Shown here in pieces: positions 1-8,504 of a stretch of DNA of 64,000 bases. The stretch is from assembly GCF_000236565.1 (NCBI RefSeq), contig NZ_AHAM01000027.1, forward strand, positions 62,001-126,000, written 5' to 3'. The notes below the pieces were generated by a model. It worked only from the letters and a program-made list of their open reading frames with translations, was not told the origin of the DNA and searched no databases. Numbering within the stretch: position 1 is the stretch's first letter; the number at the start of each line of letters is the position of its first letter. The stretch comes from Mesorhizobium alhagi CCNWXJ12-2. Its GTDB lineage: Bacteria; Pseudomonadota; Alphaproteobacteria; Rhizobiales; Rhizobiaceae. The position numbers were made by a program, and so were the translations under genes.

Positions 1-1
1 G

Positions 2-478
2 GTAGCCATCGAGCCGCTCAACCGGTTCGAGACCTACCTCTTCAACCGTGGCGAACAGGCGTTGGCGCTGGCCGATGCGGTCAGCCCTGAATGCGGCGTC
101 TGCCTCGACGCATACCACCTTCACATGGAGGAGTTCGATGTCGAGGAGGCCATCCGCAAGGCCGGCAAGCGATTGTTCGACTTCCACATCGCCGACAACA
201 ACCGTTTCGCCGCCGGGCTAGGGACGATCGACTGGAAGAAAATCGTCGGCGTACTGAAAGACGTCGGCTATGACGGCGCGCTCACCAACGAATTCGTCGC
301 GCCGGTCGACCGCACTCCGGCCAACCGCTATCCGGATATGGTCGAGCGCAATCCCGTCGATATCTCGCCCGAGCAGTTGAAGTTCATCCAGGACCACGGC
401 TCCAGCGTGCTGACGGAAAAGTTCTACACCGACCAGATGCGCATCACGGCGGAAACCATCCTGCCGCTGATCAGGTAA
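2..478 (+). CDS. Sugar phosphate isomerase/epimerase (TIM barrel), 3' part
   Basis: The reading frame is open from the first bases of the window, so the start lies upstream; 158 codons remain. The visible part has the C-terminal half of an AP-endonuclease-2-like TIM barrel. EPLNRFE and later CLDAYHLHMEE, DFHIADNNR and NEFV supply the Glu, Asp/His, His and Glu metal ligands typical of xylose-isomerase-like epimerases, such as the tagatose/psicose 3-epimerase group. Its substrate cannot be read from the sequence. It ends 23 bp before an enolase-superfamily gene on the same strand, which suggests a shared operon for catabolism of an unusual sugar or sugar acid. Confidence 0.8.
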   Translation, partial: VAIEPLNRFETYLFNRGEQALALADAVSPECGVCLDAYHLHMEEFDVEEAIRKAGKRLFDFHIADNNRFAAGLGTIDWKKIVGVLKDVGYDGALTNEFVAPVDRTPANRYPDMVERNPVDISPEQLKFIQDHGSSVLTEKFYTDQMRITAETILPLIR

Positions 479-501
479 GGGGCGAAGGTCCCGGCATCCG
501 G

Positions 502-1677
502 ATGCGCATCAAACAGGTCCAAGCCTGGTGGGTCAGGGTGCCCATCGAAGCAAGTCGTCAGCATCGCAGCGATTTCGGGCAGGTGCGGACGTTCGACGCC
601 GCCATCCTGCGTGTCGAAACCGATGACGGGCTGGTCGGATGGGGAGAGGGCAAGAACGCCGCGGGCAGCGCCGGCTCCTATGGCGCGCTCGTTCACATGC
701 TCAACCATGAGGTCGGGCCTCAGCTGGTCGGCCTGCACGCCGGCGATATCGGCGTCATCTGGGAAATGCTCTACAACGGCGTACGCCACGAAACCGCGGC
801 GGCGTCGGGCCATGCAATGCCACAACTCGCCCGGCGCGGCTTGTCGATCGCCGCGATCAGCGCGGTCGACATCGCTCTGTGGGACATTCTCGGCAAGTCG
901 CTCGGCCAGCCGGTCTGGCAGTTGCTCGGCGGCCGCAAACTCGACCGCATGCCGACCTATGCGTCGGGCGGCTGGGCGCCTGTCGATAAGATCGGCGATC
1001 AGCTTAAATCCTATATCCAAGAGGGCGGCTTCAAGGCGGTCAAGATGCGTGTCGGCGCGATGGACGGCGCCCCGTACGTGTCCGCTGCCCGCGTTCGCGC
1101 CGCGCGCGCCGCGTTGGGGCCGGAAGTCGAGCTGATGGTTGACGCCCACGGCACCTATACGGTCGCCGACGCCAAACGCTTCGCGCAAATGGTCTCGGAC
1201 TGCAATCTCGCCTGGTTCGAGGAGCCGGTGATCGCCGACGACAAGACCGGCATGGCGGAAGTGCGAGCGGCATCCAGCGTTCCCGTCGCCGTCGGCGAAA
1301 GCGAGGCGACACGCTACGCATTCCGCGACCTTGCCGTCCTGAAAGCAGCGGACATCTTCCAGCCCGATCCAGCTTTCTGCGGCGGCATAAGCGAGGCGAT
1401 GAAGATCGGGACGATCGCCAGCGCGTTCAATCTGCGCCTGGCGCCGCACCTGTGGGCCGGAGCGCCCTGCTTCTTCGCCGGCCTGCACGTCTGCGCCGCG
1501 TCGCCGGCCAGCTTCACCGTCGAATACTCGGTTGGGGCCAATCCGATGATCCACGACCTCGTCGAGGAGACGGTCAGCGCCAAAGACGGTATGATCGCCA
1601 TCCCGGACTCTCCCGGCCTGGGCTTCACGGTCTCCGAACGTTTCCTGAAGGCCCACGCACAGAGCGCGCGACAATGA
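502..1677 (+). CDS. Mandelate racemase/muconate lactonizing enzyme family protein
   Basis: A 391-residue enolase-superfamily enzyme of normal length. Such enzymes abstract the proton alpha to a carboxylate; members near sugar operons are often acid-sugar dehydratases. Visible residues are K181-x-R183 (FKAVKMRVG), the metal ligands D214, E240 and E266 (VDAHGTYT, FEEPV, VGESE), and the general base region H316 (APHLW). The second basic residue of the usual K-x-K pair is Arg here, so the exact reaction is uncertain. The stop overlaps the start of the following GntR gene (ATGA), showing translational coupling. Confidence 0.85.
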   Translation: MRIKQVQAWWVRVPIEASRQHRSDFGQVRTFDAAILRVETDDGLVGWGEGKNAAGSAGSYGALVHMLNHEVGPQLVGLHAGDIGVIWEMLYNGVRHETAAASGHAMPQLARRGLSIAAISAVDIALWDILGKSLGQPVWQLLGGRKLDRMPTYASGGWAPVDKIGDQLKSYIQEGGFKAVKMRVGAMDGAPYVSAARVRAARAALGPEVELMVDAHGTYTVADAKRFAQMVSDCNLAWFEEPVIADDKTGMAEVRAASSVPVAVGESEATRYAFRDLAVLKAADIFQPDPAFCGGISEAMKIGTIASAFNLRLAPHLWAGAPCFFAGLHVCAASPASFTVEYSVGANPMIHDLVEETVSAKDGMIAIPDSPGLGFTVSERFLKAHAQSARQ

Positions 1678-2390
1678 AAGACAAGAACCTGCTCGCCGAA
1701 CTGGCCGCCTACCTGTTCTCCTGCTCGAACTCCGAAACCGGACGCACCCCGTCGGAACGGGAACTCGCGGACCATTTTTCGGTGAGCCGCGGCCAGATCC
1801 GCGAGGCGCTGGCGATACTGGAAGCCATGCGCATCGTCGAAAGGCGCGCAAAGTCCGGCATTTACCTGACCACGCGACAGGCCAGCGTCGAAGCCATGGC
1901 GCTGTTTGCCAAGGCCGGCGTGCCGCTCGACCCGATCCAGATCTACGAGACGGTCGAACTCCGCAAGATACACGAGATCAAGGCGGCGGAGCTCGCCTGC
2001 AGCAGGGCCACGGAGGAGAATTACGAGCGCCTGCGCGAGATCCTGCGCGCTTCCGAGGAGCGGCTCGCGGCAGGCGAGGGCCTCTCCAAGGAAGACCGGG
2101 ACTTCCACCTGGAGATCGTGCGGGCCACCAAGAACAGCGTCTTCCACAAGGTCTGCAGCGTCTACTACGTGATGGGCGAGCAGAGGCTACCGATCTATTT
2201 CAACGACCCGGCGCGCGGGCAGAGATCGCATGCCGAGCACCTGCAGATTTTCGACGCGCTGCTCAAACGCGACGGCAATCTCGCTCAGGCGCTGATGAGC
2301 GCACATCTGCAGGGCGCGGAGAGCTACTGGAAGGGCCTGATCAGCGGCATGGGAGCGGAACAGCCCGATCCGACGAAGGAACCTGCCTGA
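1674..2390 (+). CDS. GntR/FadR-family transcriptional regulator
   Basis: 238 residues. An N-terminal winged helix-turn-helix (PSERELADHFSVSRGQIREA, about residues 23-42, then the wing IVERRAKSGIYL) is followed by an all-helical FCD ligand domain, the FadR-subfamily layout. FCD proteins bind small carboxylates and usually repress the neighbouring catabolic operon. The ATG overlaps the stop of the upstream dehydratase/racemase-like gene. A longer upstream reading frame exists but overlaps that gene, so the ATGA start is preferred. The likely target is its own operon; no operator was identified, because the operon promoter lies outside the window. Confidence 0.88.
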   Translation: MKDKNLLAELAAYLFSCSNSETGRTPSERELADHFSVSRGQIREALAILEAMRIVERRAKSGIYLTTRQASVEAMALFAKAGVPLDPIQIYETVELRKIHEIKAAELACSRATEENYERLREILRASEERLAAGEGLSKEDRDFHLEIVRATKNSVFHKVCSVYYVMGEQRLPIYFNDPARGQRSHAEHLQIFDALLKRDGNLAQALMSAHLQGAESYWKGLISGMGAEQPDPTKEPA

Positions 2391-2393
2391 ACC

Positions 2394-3368
2394 ATGGCGA
2401 TCATCTTTTCCACGCATGGACTGCATCCCAAGGCAACGGACATGCTGTCCAGCGCAGGCGACTTCGTCATCGCATCGGCGCTGGACACCGAGACCCTGAC
2501 GCGGGAAGCGGCAAACGCCGAGATCGTCATCGTGCGCGCGCCGTTGCCGCCGTCGCTGTTCGAGCGAGCGCCGGCACTTCGCGCCGCAATCCGGCACGGC
2601 GCGGGCCTCGACATGATTCCCGTCGAGGCCGCGACGAAAGCTGGCGTGCTGGTCGCCAACGTGCCCGGCGTCAATGCGCGCTCCGTCGCCGAGCATGTCT
2701 TCCTGGTGACGCTGGCCCTACTCCGGCGATTTCGCGCGACAGACCGCGACCTGCGGTCAAAGGGCTGGCTCGCCGGGCGTGAGCACGCCAATTCGGCCAA
2801 CGAACTGGCCGGCCGCACTGTTGGCATTGTCGGCATGGGCAATGTCGGAACGGAGGTCGCCCGCATCGCACATTTCGGTTTTGGCCTGGAGGTGATCGCC
2901 AACACCCGCGACCGCAGGAACCTGCCCGAGAACGTGGCTTTCGCCGCCGTCGACGATCTGGTCCGGCAAAGCGATATCATCGTGCTATGCTGCCCGCTGA
3001 CCTTGGAAACGACCGGATTGATCAGCCAGGATCGCATCCGGCAAATGAAGCCGGACGCATTACTGGTCAATGTCTCGCGCGGCCCCGTCATCGACGACGC
3101 CGCTCTGCTCAAAGCGTTGGCCGGGCGTGAAATCGGCGGCGCGGCGCTGGACGTTTTCGCCACGCAGCCGCTGCCGTCCAACCATCCGTATTTCTCCTTC
3201 GACAATGTGATTGTCACGCCGCACCTGGCCGGCATCACCGAGGAAAGCATGATGCGCATGGGCGTCGGCGCGGCCGAGGAGGCGGTCCGGGTGCTCGACG
3301 GCGGGCTCCCGGTCAATCTCTGCAATCCCGAAGCAGTCGAACACTACGGGCGACGATTTCCCACCTGA
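2394..3368 (+). CDS. D-isomer-specific 2-hydroxyacid dehydrogenase
   Basis: 324 residues, normal for the NAD(P)-dependent D-2-hydroxyacid dehydrogenase family (phosphoglycerate or hydroxypyruvate reductase type). The Rossmann motif GIVGMGNVG lies at about 144-152, the substrate-binding Arg at R229 (LVNVSRGPVID) and the catalytic His at H277 (VTPHLAG). The usual catalytic Glu of the FxxEP motif is Gln here (DVFATQPLP), a variant worth noting. It starts 3 bp after the GntR gene and is therefore the last gene of the plus-strand group. The substrate is probably a 2-hydroxy or 2-oxo acid formed by the neighbouring enzymes (inference). Confidence 0.88.
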   Translation: MAIIFSTHGLHPKATDMLSSAGDFVIASALDTETLTREAANAEIVIVRAPLPPSLFERAPALRAAIRHGAGLDMIPVEAATKAGVLVANVPGVNARSVAEHVFLVTLALLRRFRATDRDLRSKGWLAGREHANSANELAGRTVGIVGMGNVGTEVARIAHFGFGLEVIANTRDRRNLPENVAFAAVDDLVRQSDIIVLCCPLTLETTGLISQDRIRQMKPDALLVNVSRGPVIDDAALLKALAGREIGGAALDVFATQPLPSNHPYFSFDNVIVTPHLAGITEESMMRMGVGAAEEAVRVLDGGLPVNLCNPEAVEHYGRRFPT

Positions 3369-3405
3369 TCCCGACCCGCGCGAGCCTGGTTCGTCAAGGC
3401 ATGCG

Positions 3406-4452
3406 CTATTTCCGCGCCGGCCCTTCCCGTTCCGCCGATTTGGCCCATAGATTGATGTTGGCGTCGCGGGCGTGCTGGTCGATCTCGGCCAACTCCTGGT
3501 CACTGAAGTCAGGCGCCTTCAGCGCGCCGACGCAGTCCTCGACCTGCTCGGGGCGGCTGGCGCCGATCAGCGCCGACGTGACGCGGCCCTTGCGCAACAC
3601 CCAGGCCAGCGCCATCTGGGCGAGCGTCTGCCCGCGATTCTCTGCGATCGCGTTCAATGCGCGGATGTTGGAAAGCGTCCGGTCGTTGAGGAAGGTCTGC
3701 CTGAGCGATTTGCCCTGCGCAGCGCGGCTATCCTGCGGAATGCCGTCGAGATATTTGGCGGTCAGCATGCCCTGCGCCAGCGGCGAGAACACGATCGAGC
3801 CGACGCCGATCCCGTCCAGCGTGTCGAGCAGCCCGTCATCCTCAACCCAGCGATTGATCATCGAATAGCTGGGCTGGTGGATCAGGAGCGGCGTGCCGAG
3901 TTCGCGCAATATCGCGGCCGCCTCGCGCGTACGCTGCGAATTGTAGGATGAGATGCCGGCATAAAGCGCCTTGCCCGACCGGACCGCCTGGTCCAGCGCC
4001 ATCATGGTTTCTTCCAGCGGCGTCTCGGGATCGAAGCGATGCGAGTAGAAGATGTCGACATAGTCGAGGCCCATGCGCTTAAGGCTCTGGTCGAGACTCG
4101 CCAGCACATATTTGCGGCTGCCCCACTCGCCATAGGGCCCGGGCCACATGTCGTAGCCGGCCTTGGTCGAAATGATCATCTGATCGCGAAGACCGGCAAA
4201 ATCGGTGCGCAATATCTCGCCGAAAGCGATCTCGGCCGAGCCCGGCGGCGGACCGTAATTGTTGGCGAGATCGAAATGGGTGATGCCGAGATCGAAGGCC
4301 TTGCGGCAGATCGCGAGCTTGGTGCGATGCGGCGTGTCCTCGCCGAAATTGTGCCACAGGCCAAGCGAGATCGCGGGCAGCTTCAGCCCGGATTTTCCGC
4401 AGCGGTTGTAGCGCATGGTTTCATAGCGGTTCTCGGCCGGATGCCATGTCAT
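3406..4452 (-). CDS. Aldo/keto reductase (L-glyceraldehyde-3-phosphate reductase-like)
   Basis: 348 residues from the ATG at 4452; the reading frame extends further upstream but into the preceding gene. The N-terminus (NRCGKSGLKLPAISLGLWHNFG) is the style of the YghZ/Gpr subgroup, which reduces L-glyceraldehyde 3-phosphate or methylglyoxal with NADPH. The catalytic tetrad is visible: Asp/Tyr in FDLANNYGP, Lys in STKAGYD, His in FYSHRFDPE. The C-terminal cofactor loop is SALIGASRPEQVED. It is the last gene of the transporter/sugar operon and sits 56 bp below the Gfo/Idh/MocA gene. Confidence 0.87.
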   Translation of the reverse strand: MTWHPAENRYETMRYNRCGKSGLKLPAISLGLWHNFGEDTPHRTKLAICRKAFDLGITHFDLANNYGPPPGSAEIAFGEILRTDFAGLRDQMIISTKAGYDMWPGPYGEWGSRKYVLASLDQSLKRMGLDYVDIFYSHRFDPETPLEETMMALDQAVRSGKALYAGISSYNSQRTREAAAILRELGTPLLIHQPSYSMINRWVEDDGLLDTLDGIGVGSIVFSPLAQGMLTAKYLDGIPQDSRAAQGKSLRQTFLNDRTLSNIRALNAIAENRGQTLAQMALAWVLRKGRVTSALIGASRPEQVEDCVGALKAPDFSDQELAEIDQHARDANINLWAKSAEREGPARK

Positions 4453-4508
4453 GATCTTGTCCTCGGTAAACAGCGGGGAGGGAGCGCGTTCGCGCCCCTC
4501 CGATAGCG

Positions 4509-5651
4509 CTATTTTATCTTGGCGAGAAGCGCCCTCGCTTCCTTTATGCCGAGCGCGGCCGGGCGCTCGCAGGTCGTCTGCATGTCGACGAACTGTCCGG
4601 TTTCGCCCGATTTCAGCACACCGGTCATGACGTCGATGGCATGCAGCGCCGCTTCCAGCGAGCAGCGATGCGGCCGGCCTTCGGTGATGGCGATCGCCAT
4701 GTCGGAGAGTCCCGCAGTGCGGTAATTCGCGAGGAGACCGCTTGCATGCAACTCGTTCGGCTTCTGGAACGGGTGATCCCATTTCGGCAACTTTTTCATC
4801 GGCTTGCCTGCTTTGCTGTAGCGCACCTGGCCGCCGAAGAAGTTCGGATCGGGTACGTGGAGGGTGCCGTTCTCGCCGTAAAGCTCCATCGGCGAATGGC
4901 CGTGCAGCCAGACGTCCCAGCTAGCATTGAAGGTCACCACCGCGCCGCCGGCGAATTCCATCAGCGCATGGATCGTCGTCGGCGTGGTTACCGGAATTCG
5001 TTCACCGGCGCGCGGCTTCGACGTGATCGTGCGTTCGGTCGCGGGGATAGCGGTCAGCGCCGCGACACGCTTCACCGGGCCGATGAGCTGGATCAGGTTG
5101 GAGATGTAGTATGGTCCGAGATCGAGGATCGGTCCGCCGCCTGCGACGAAGAAGAAGTCCGGATTGGGGTGCCAGTGCTCCATGCCGTGACTCATGACAT
5201 GACAGGTGCCGCTGGTGATTTTTCCGAGCTTGCCGGAATCGACCAGGCTTCGCGCAAGCTGATGCGCACCGCCAAGAAACGTATCCGGAGCCGAGCCGAT
5301 GCGCAGGCCCTTCTTCTCCGCCCTCTTCTTCAGGTCGAGCCCTTCGTCGACCGCCAGTACGAAAGGCTTTTCCGAATAGACATGCTTGCCTGCGTCAAGG
5401 ATCTGCTTCGACACATCGTAATGCGCCGCCGGGATCGTCAGGTTGACGATGATGTCGATGTCATCAGATTTCAGAAGCCCGTCCACGGTCTCGAAACGCA
5501 GGCCGAACTCCTTGGCGCGAGCCTTCGCCGCGGCCTCGTTGAGGTCGGCGCACGCGCGCATCTTGATCCCACGAAACATCGGCGAGAGGGAAAAATAGGC
5601 CTTTGAAATATTGCCGCAGCCGATAACGCCGACTCCGAGTTTCTTTGCCAT
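4509..5651 (-). CDS. Gfo/Idh/MocA family oxidoreductase
   Basis: 380 residues. The N-terminal Rossmann motif GVGVIGCGNISKAYF (about 5-19) binds NAD(P), EKPF at about 94-97 carries the conserved Lys, and the C-terminal domain is the GFO_IDH_MocA alpha/beta fold. Such enzymes oxidise or reduce sugar or inositol carbons. It lies 30 bp downstream of a TIM-barrel isomerase, a pairing common in inositol- and rare-sugar-type catabolic operons. The substrate is not defined by sequence. It is probably co-transcribed with the ABC transporter genes upstream. Confidence 0.87.
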   Translation of the reverse strand: MAKKLGVGVIGCGNISKAYFSLSPMFRGIKMRACADLNEAAAKARAKEFGLRFETVDGLLKSDDIDIIVNLTIPAAHYDVSKQILDAGKHVYSEKPFVLAVDEGLDLKKRAEKKGLRIGSAPDTFLGGAHQLARSLVDSGKLGKITSGTCHVMSHGMEHWHPNPDFFFVAGGGPILDLGPYYISNLIQLIGPVKRVAALTAIPATERTITSKPRAGERIPVTTPTTIHALMEFAGGAVVTFNASWDVWLHGHSPMELYGENGTLHVPDPNFFGGQVRYSKAGKPMKKLPKWDHPFQKPNELHASGLLANYRTAGLSDMAIAITEGRPHRCSLEAALHAIDVMTGVLKSGETGQFVDMQTTCERPAALGIKEARALLAKIK

Positions 5652-5681
5652 TTTGAAAATGCTCCTGGGTATGACTGGCGG

Positions 5682-6428
5682 CTAGAATGTCTTTGCAGCG
5701 TCGATCGAGCGCTTGGCGAAGCGCTCGAAATCGCTCGGATTGTCATGTTCCATTGCATAGACCGTGGCCTTGGTCTTGCTCCGCAGATCCTGCATCAGGC
5801 TGCGCCAGCCGACCGTGCCGTGCCCGACATCGGCCCAGCCGTCCTCGTTGGCTGCCTCGCCCTGCCGGGCGATATCCTTGACGTGCACGGCGACGATGCG
5901 CGAGGCGTAGCGGTCGATCCAGTCGATCGGATCGGCGCCGCCGCGAATGACCCAGGCCACGTCGATCTCCCAGCCTATGTCGGGCGCTGCGTCGAGTATG
6001 TGCTGCTGCGGGACGCTGCCGTCGGCCAGCGGAACAAACTCGAAATCATGATTGTGCCAGGCGAACTGGAAGCCGGCCTTGTTCGCCTCCTTGCCGACGG
6101 CGGCCAGTCTCCTGCCGAATGCCTGCCAACCTGCCGCGTCGGAGGGCCGCTGATCGGCGACAAGATAGGGGCAGGCCATGATGCCCATTCCGAGCGTTCT
6201 GGCGAGAGCGACCGCACCGGCGAAATCGTTCTCCAGCATGTCGATCGAAAAGTGCCCGCTCGGCATGGTCAGGCCGTTGCCGTCGAGTTCGGCACGCAGG
6301 CCGGCCGGGTCGTCATAGATGCCGCCAAAACCTTCGACCTGCCTGTAGCCGAGCCCGGCCAGCTTCTTGAGCACTCCGCTCCAGGGTTGAAAATTACGCG
6401 CGCTGTAGAGTTGAAATGACCAGTCCAT
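5682..6428 (-). CDS. Sugar phosphate isomerase/epimerase family protein
   Basis: 248 residues, a full-length xylose-isomerase-like TIM barrel. It begins MDWSFQLYSARNF, with HNHDFEF and the metal-site segments EIDVAWV and HVKDIA visible in the second half. Members of this family (IolE/YcjR-like) interconvert keto sugars or dehydrate inososes. It is placed between the transporter ATPase and the Gfo/Idh/MocA oxidoreductase on the same strand, so both probably act on the imported sugar (inference). Confidence 0.85.
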   Translation of the reverse strand: MDWSFQLYSARNFQPWSGVLKKLAGLGYRQVEGFGGIYDDPAGLRAELDGNGLTMPSGHFSIDMLENDFAGAVALARTLGMGIMACPYLVADQRPSDAAGWQAFGRRLAAVGKEANKAGFQFAWHNHDFEFVPLADGSVPQQHILDAAPDIGWEIDVAWVIRGGADPIDWIDRYASRIVAVHVKDIARQGEAANEDGWADVGHGTVGWRSLMQDLRSKTKATVYAMEHDNPSDFERFAKRSIDAAKTF

Positions 6429-6467
6429 CTTGGTTTTCCGTGTGCTGCTTTGATTTTGGGGTGAATG

Positions 6468-7556
6468 TCAGATGCGGTTGCCCGTGGCGCTGTCGAACAG
6501 CGAGGCGCGCGCGGGATCGAAACCTATCCTGACGCGGTCGCCGGCTTGCAGCGGCCGTTCCGCCTCGACGCGGAACGAGAGGCTCTGGCCGTCAAGCCTG
6601 GTCCAGACCAGCGTGTCCGATCCCATCGGCTCGACGATCTCGATGTCGACCTCGTGGGAAAACGGCATCGCGCCGGCGCCGTCGCCGAAGGCGATGTGCT
6701 CTGGCCGGATGCCGAGCACCGTCGCCCCGGTGTGCTGCTGGCTGCTTCCACTGAAAACATAGCGGTCGATTGGCACCGGCATGTTGCCAATCTTGACGAC
6801 GGCGCCTGCGCCGGTCTCCAACTGGCCCTCGAGGAAGTTCATGCCCGGCGAGCCGATGAAGCCGGCGACGAAGCGGTTGACGGGATGGTTATAGATGGCA
6901 TGCGGCGTGTCGAGTTGCTGGATCAGGCCGCCCTTCATGACCGCGATGCGGTCGGCCAGCGTCAGAGCCTCGATCTGGTCGTGGGTGACATAGATCATCG
7001 TGTTGGCAAGCTTCTGGTGCAGCCGCTTGATCTCAACGCGCAGTTCCGAACGCAGTTTGGCATCGAGATTGGAGAGCGGCTCGTCGAACAGGAACACGTC
7101 GACATCTCGCACCAGCGCCCGGCCGATGGCGACGCGCTGGCGCTGACCGCCGGACAGCTGCGAGGGCTTGCGTTCGAGCAGAGGCTGGATCTGCAGGATA
7201 TCGGCCGTGCGCGCGACGCGCCGTTCGATTTCGTCCTTGGCGACGCCGGCGTTCTTCAAGCCGAAGGTAAGATTGCCCTTCACCGTCATCTGCGGATAAA
7301 GCGCATAGGACTGGAACACCATGCCGATGCCGCGGTCCTTAGGCTCTTCCCAGGTGACGTTCTTGCCCTTGATGAATATCTGCCCGTCGGAGATGTCGAG
7401 CAGGCCGGCGATGCAGTTGAGCAGGGTCGACTTGCCGCAGCCCGAAGGCCCTAGCAGCACCAGGAACTCGCCCTCCGCTATGTCGAGGTTCAGGTCCTTC
7501 AGTACCGATATGTGGCCGAAATTGAGCGACAGGTCCTTGACGGAAACGCTGGACAT
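6468..7556 (-). CDS. Sugar ABC transporter ATP-binding protein (UgpC/MalK type)
   Basis: 362 residues, the usual length for the CUT1-family ATPase. Walker A is LLGPSGCGKST (about 36-46), the signature LSGGQRQRVAIGRALV (about 136-151) and Walker B VFLFDEPLSNLDAKLR. They are followed by the H-loop YVTHDQIEAL and a C-terminal OB-fold (TOBE) regulatory domain. It energises the two permeases encoded immediately upstream and acts on the cytoplasmic face of the membrane. Confidence 0.93.
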   Translation of the reverse strand: MSSVSVKDLSLNFGHISVLKDLNLDIAEGEFLVLLGPSGCGKSTLLNCIAGLLDISDGQIFIKGKNVTWEEPKDRGIGMVFQSYALYPQMTVKGNLTFGLKNAGVAKDEIERRVARTADILQIQPLLERKPSQLSGGQRQRVAIGRALVRDVDVFLFDEPLSNLDAKLRSELRVEIKRLHQKLANTMIYVTHDQIEALTLADRIAVMKGGLIQQLDTPHAIYNHPVNRFVAGFIGSPGMNFLEGQLETGAGAVVKIGNMPVPIDRYVFSGSSQQHTGATVLGIRPEHIAFGDGAGAMPFSHEVDIEIVEPMGSDTLVWTRLDGQSLSFRVEAERPLQAGDRVRIGFDPARASLFDSATGNRI

Positions 7557-7562
7557 ATAAAG

Positions 7563-8504
7563 CTAGCCTTTCACCGCGCCCGCGGCGATGCCGCGCACGA
7601 AAAGTCTGCCGGACGCGAAATAGACGATCAGCGGCACGAGGCCGGTCAGGATGGTCGCGGCCATGTTGACGTTGTATTCCTTCACCCCCTGCACCGAATT
7701 GACGATGTTGTTGAGCTGCACGGTCATCGGATAGGTGTCAGGCTTGGTGTAGATCACGCCGAACAGGAAATCGTTCCAGATGCCGGTGACCTGCAGGATG
7801 ATGGCGACGACGAAGATCGGCAGCGCCATCGGCAGCATGATCTTGAAATAGATCGCCCAGAAGCCCGCGCCGTCGACGCGCGCCGCCTTGAACAGTTCCT
7901 CCGGCACGGAGGCGAAATAGTTGCGGAAGAGCAGCGTCAGGATCGGCATGCCGAAGATCGAATGCACGATGACCAGACCCCAGAGGCTGCCGTAGAGACC
8001 CATCTCGCGCAGGATGATGACGATCGGATAAATCATCACCTGATAGGGGATGAAGGCGCCGACGATCAGGATGATGAAGAAGATATCTGCGCCCTTGAAT
8101 CGCCAGTTGGCGAGCGCGTAGCCGTTCACCGAGGCGATGATGATCGAGACGATCACCGACGGCACCGTGATGCGCACCGAGTTCCAGAAGCCGCGCGACA
8201 GCCCGTCGCAATTCAAGCCCGTGCAGGCGGTGGCCCAGGCCTTGACCCAAGGCTCGAAGGTGATTTCGACCGGCGGCGCAAAAATGTTGCCGAGCCGGAT
8301 TTCCGGCATGCCCTTGAGCGAGGTCACGAACATCACGTAAAGCGGCAGCAGATAATAGACCGCGATCAGGATCAGCGTTCCGTAGAGAAAGATGTTGCGT
8401 CGCGAAAGGACACGGCGGGGCTTCGCGCCGCGCGGACCGGAGACTTCCTCGGCGATGGCATCGAACCCGGCCGCGGCGACATTGAGGGCGGCGTGATCAG
8501 ACAT
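7563..8504 (-). CDS. Carbohydrate ABC transporter permease (MalG type)
   Basis: 313 residues with about six transmembrane segments. The inner-membrane coupling (EAA) motif reads EELFKAARVDGAGFWAIYFKI, which identifies a binding-protein-dependent permease subunit. The periplasmic region between the first helices contains a Cys near CTGLNCDG. Its start overlaps the stop of the other permease gene by 8 bp, and its stop is 6 bp from the ATPase start, so all three are translated from one message. Confidence 0.92.
   Translation of the reverse strand: MSDHAALNVAAAGFDAIAEEVSGPRGAKPRRVLSRRNIFLYGTLILIAVYYLLPLYVMFVTSLKGMPEIRLGNIFAPPVEITFEPWVKAWATACTGLNCDGLSRGFWNSVRITVPSVIVSIIIASVNGYALANWRFKGADIFFIILIVGAFIPYQVMIYPIVIILREMGLYGSLWGLVIVHSIFGMPILTLLFRNYFASVPEELFKAARVDGAGFWAIYFKIMLPMALPIFVVAIILQVTGIWNDFLFGVIYTKPDTYPMTVQLNNIVNSVQGVKEYNVNMAATILTGLVPLIVYFASGRLFVRGIAAGAVKG

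Noticed and set aside
424-1851. Minus-strand 475-codon frame over the enolase-superfamily gene
   Set aside because: Shadow of two well-supported plus-strand genes with clear motifs.
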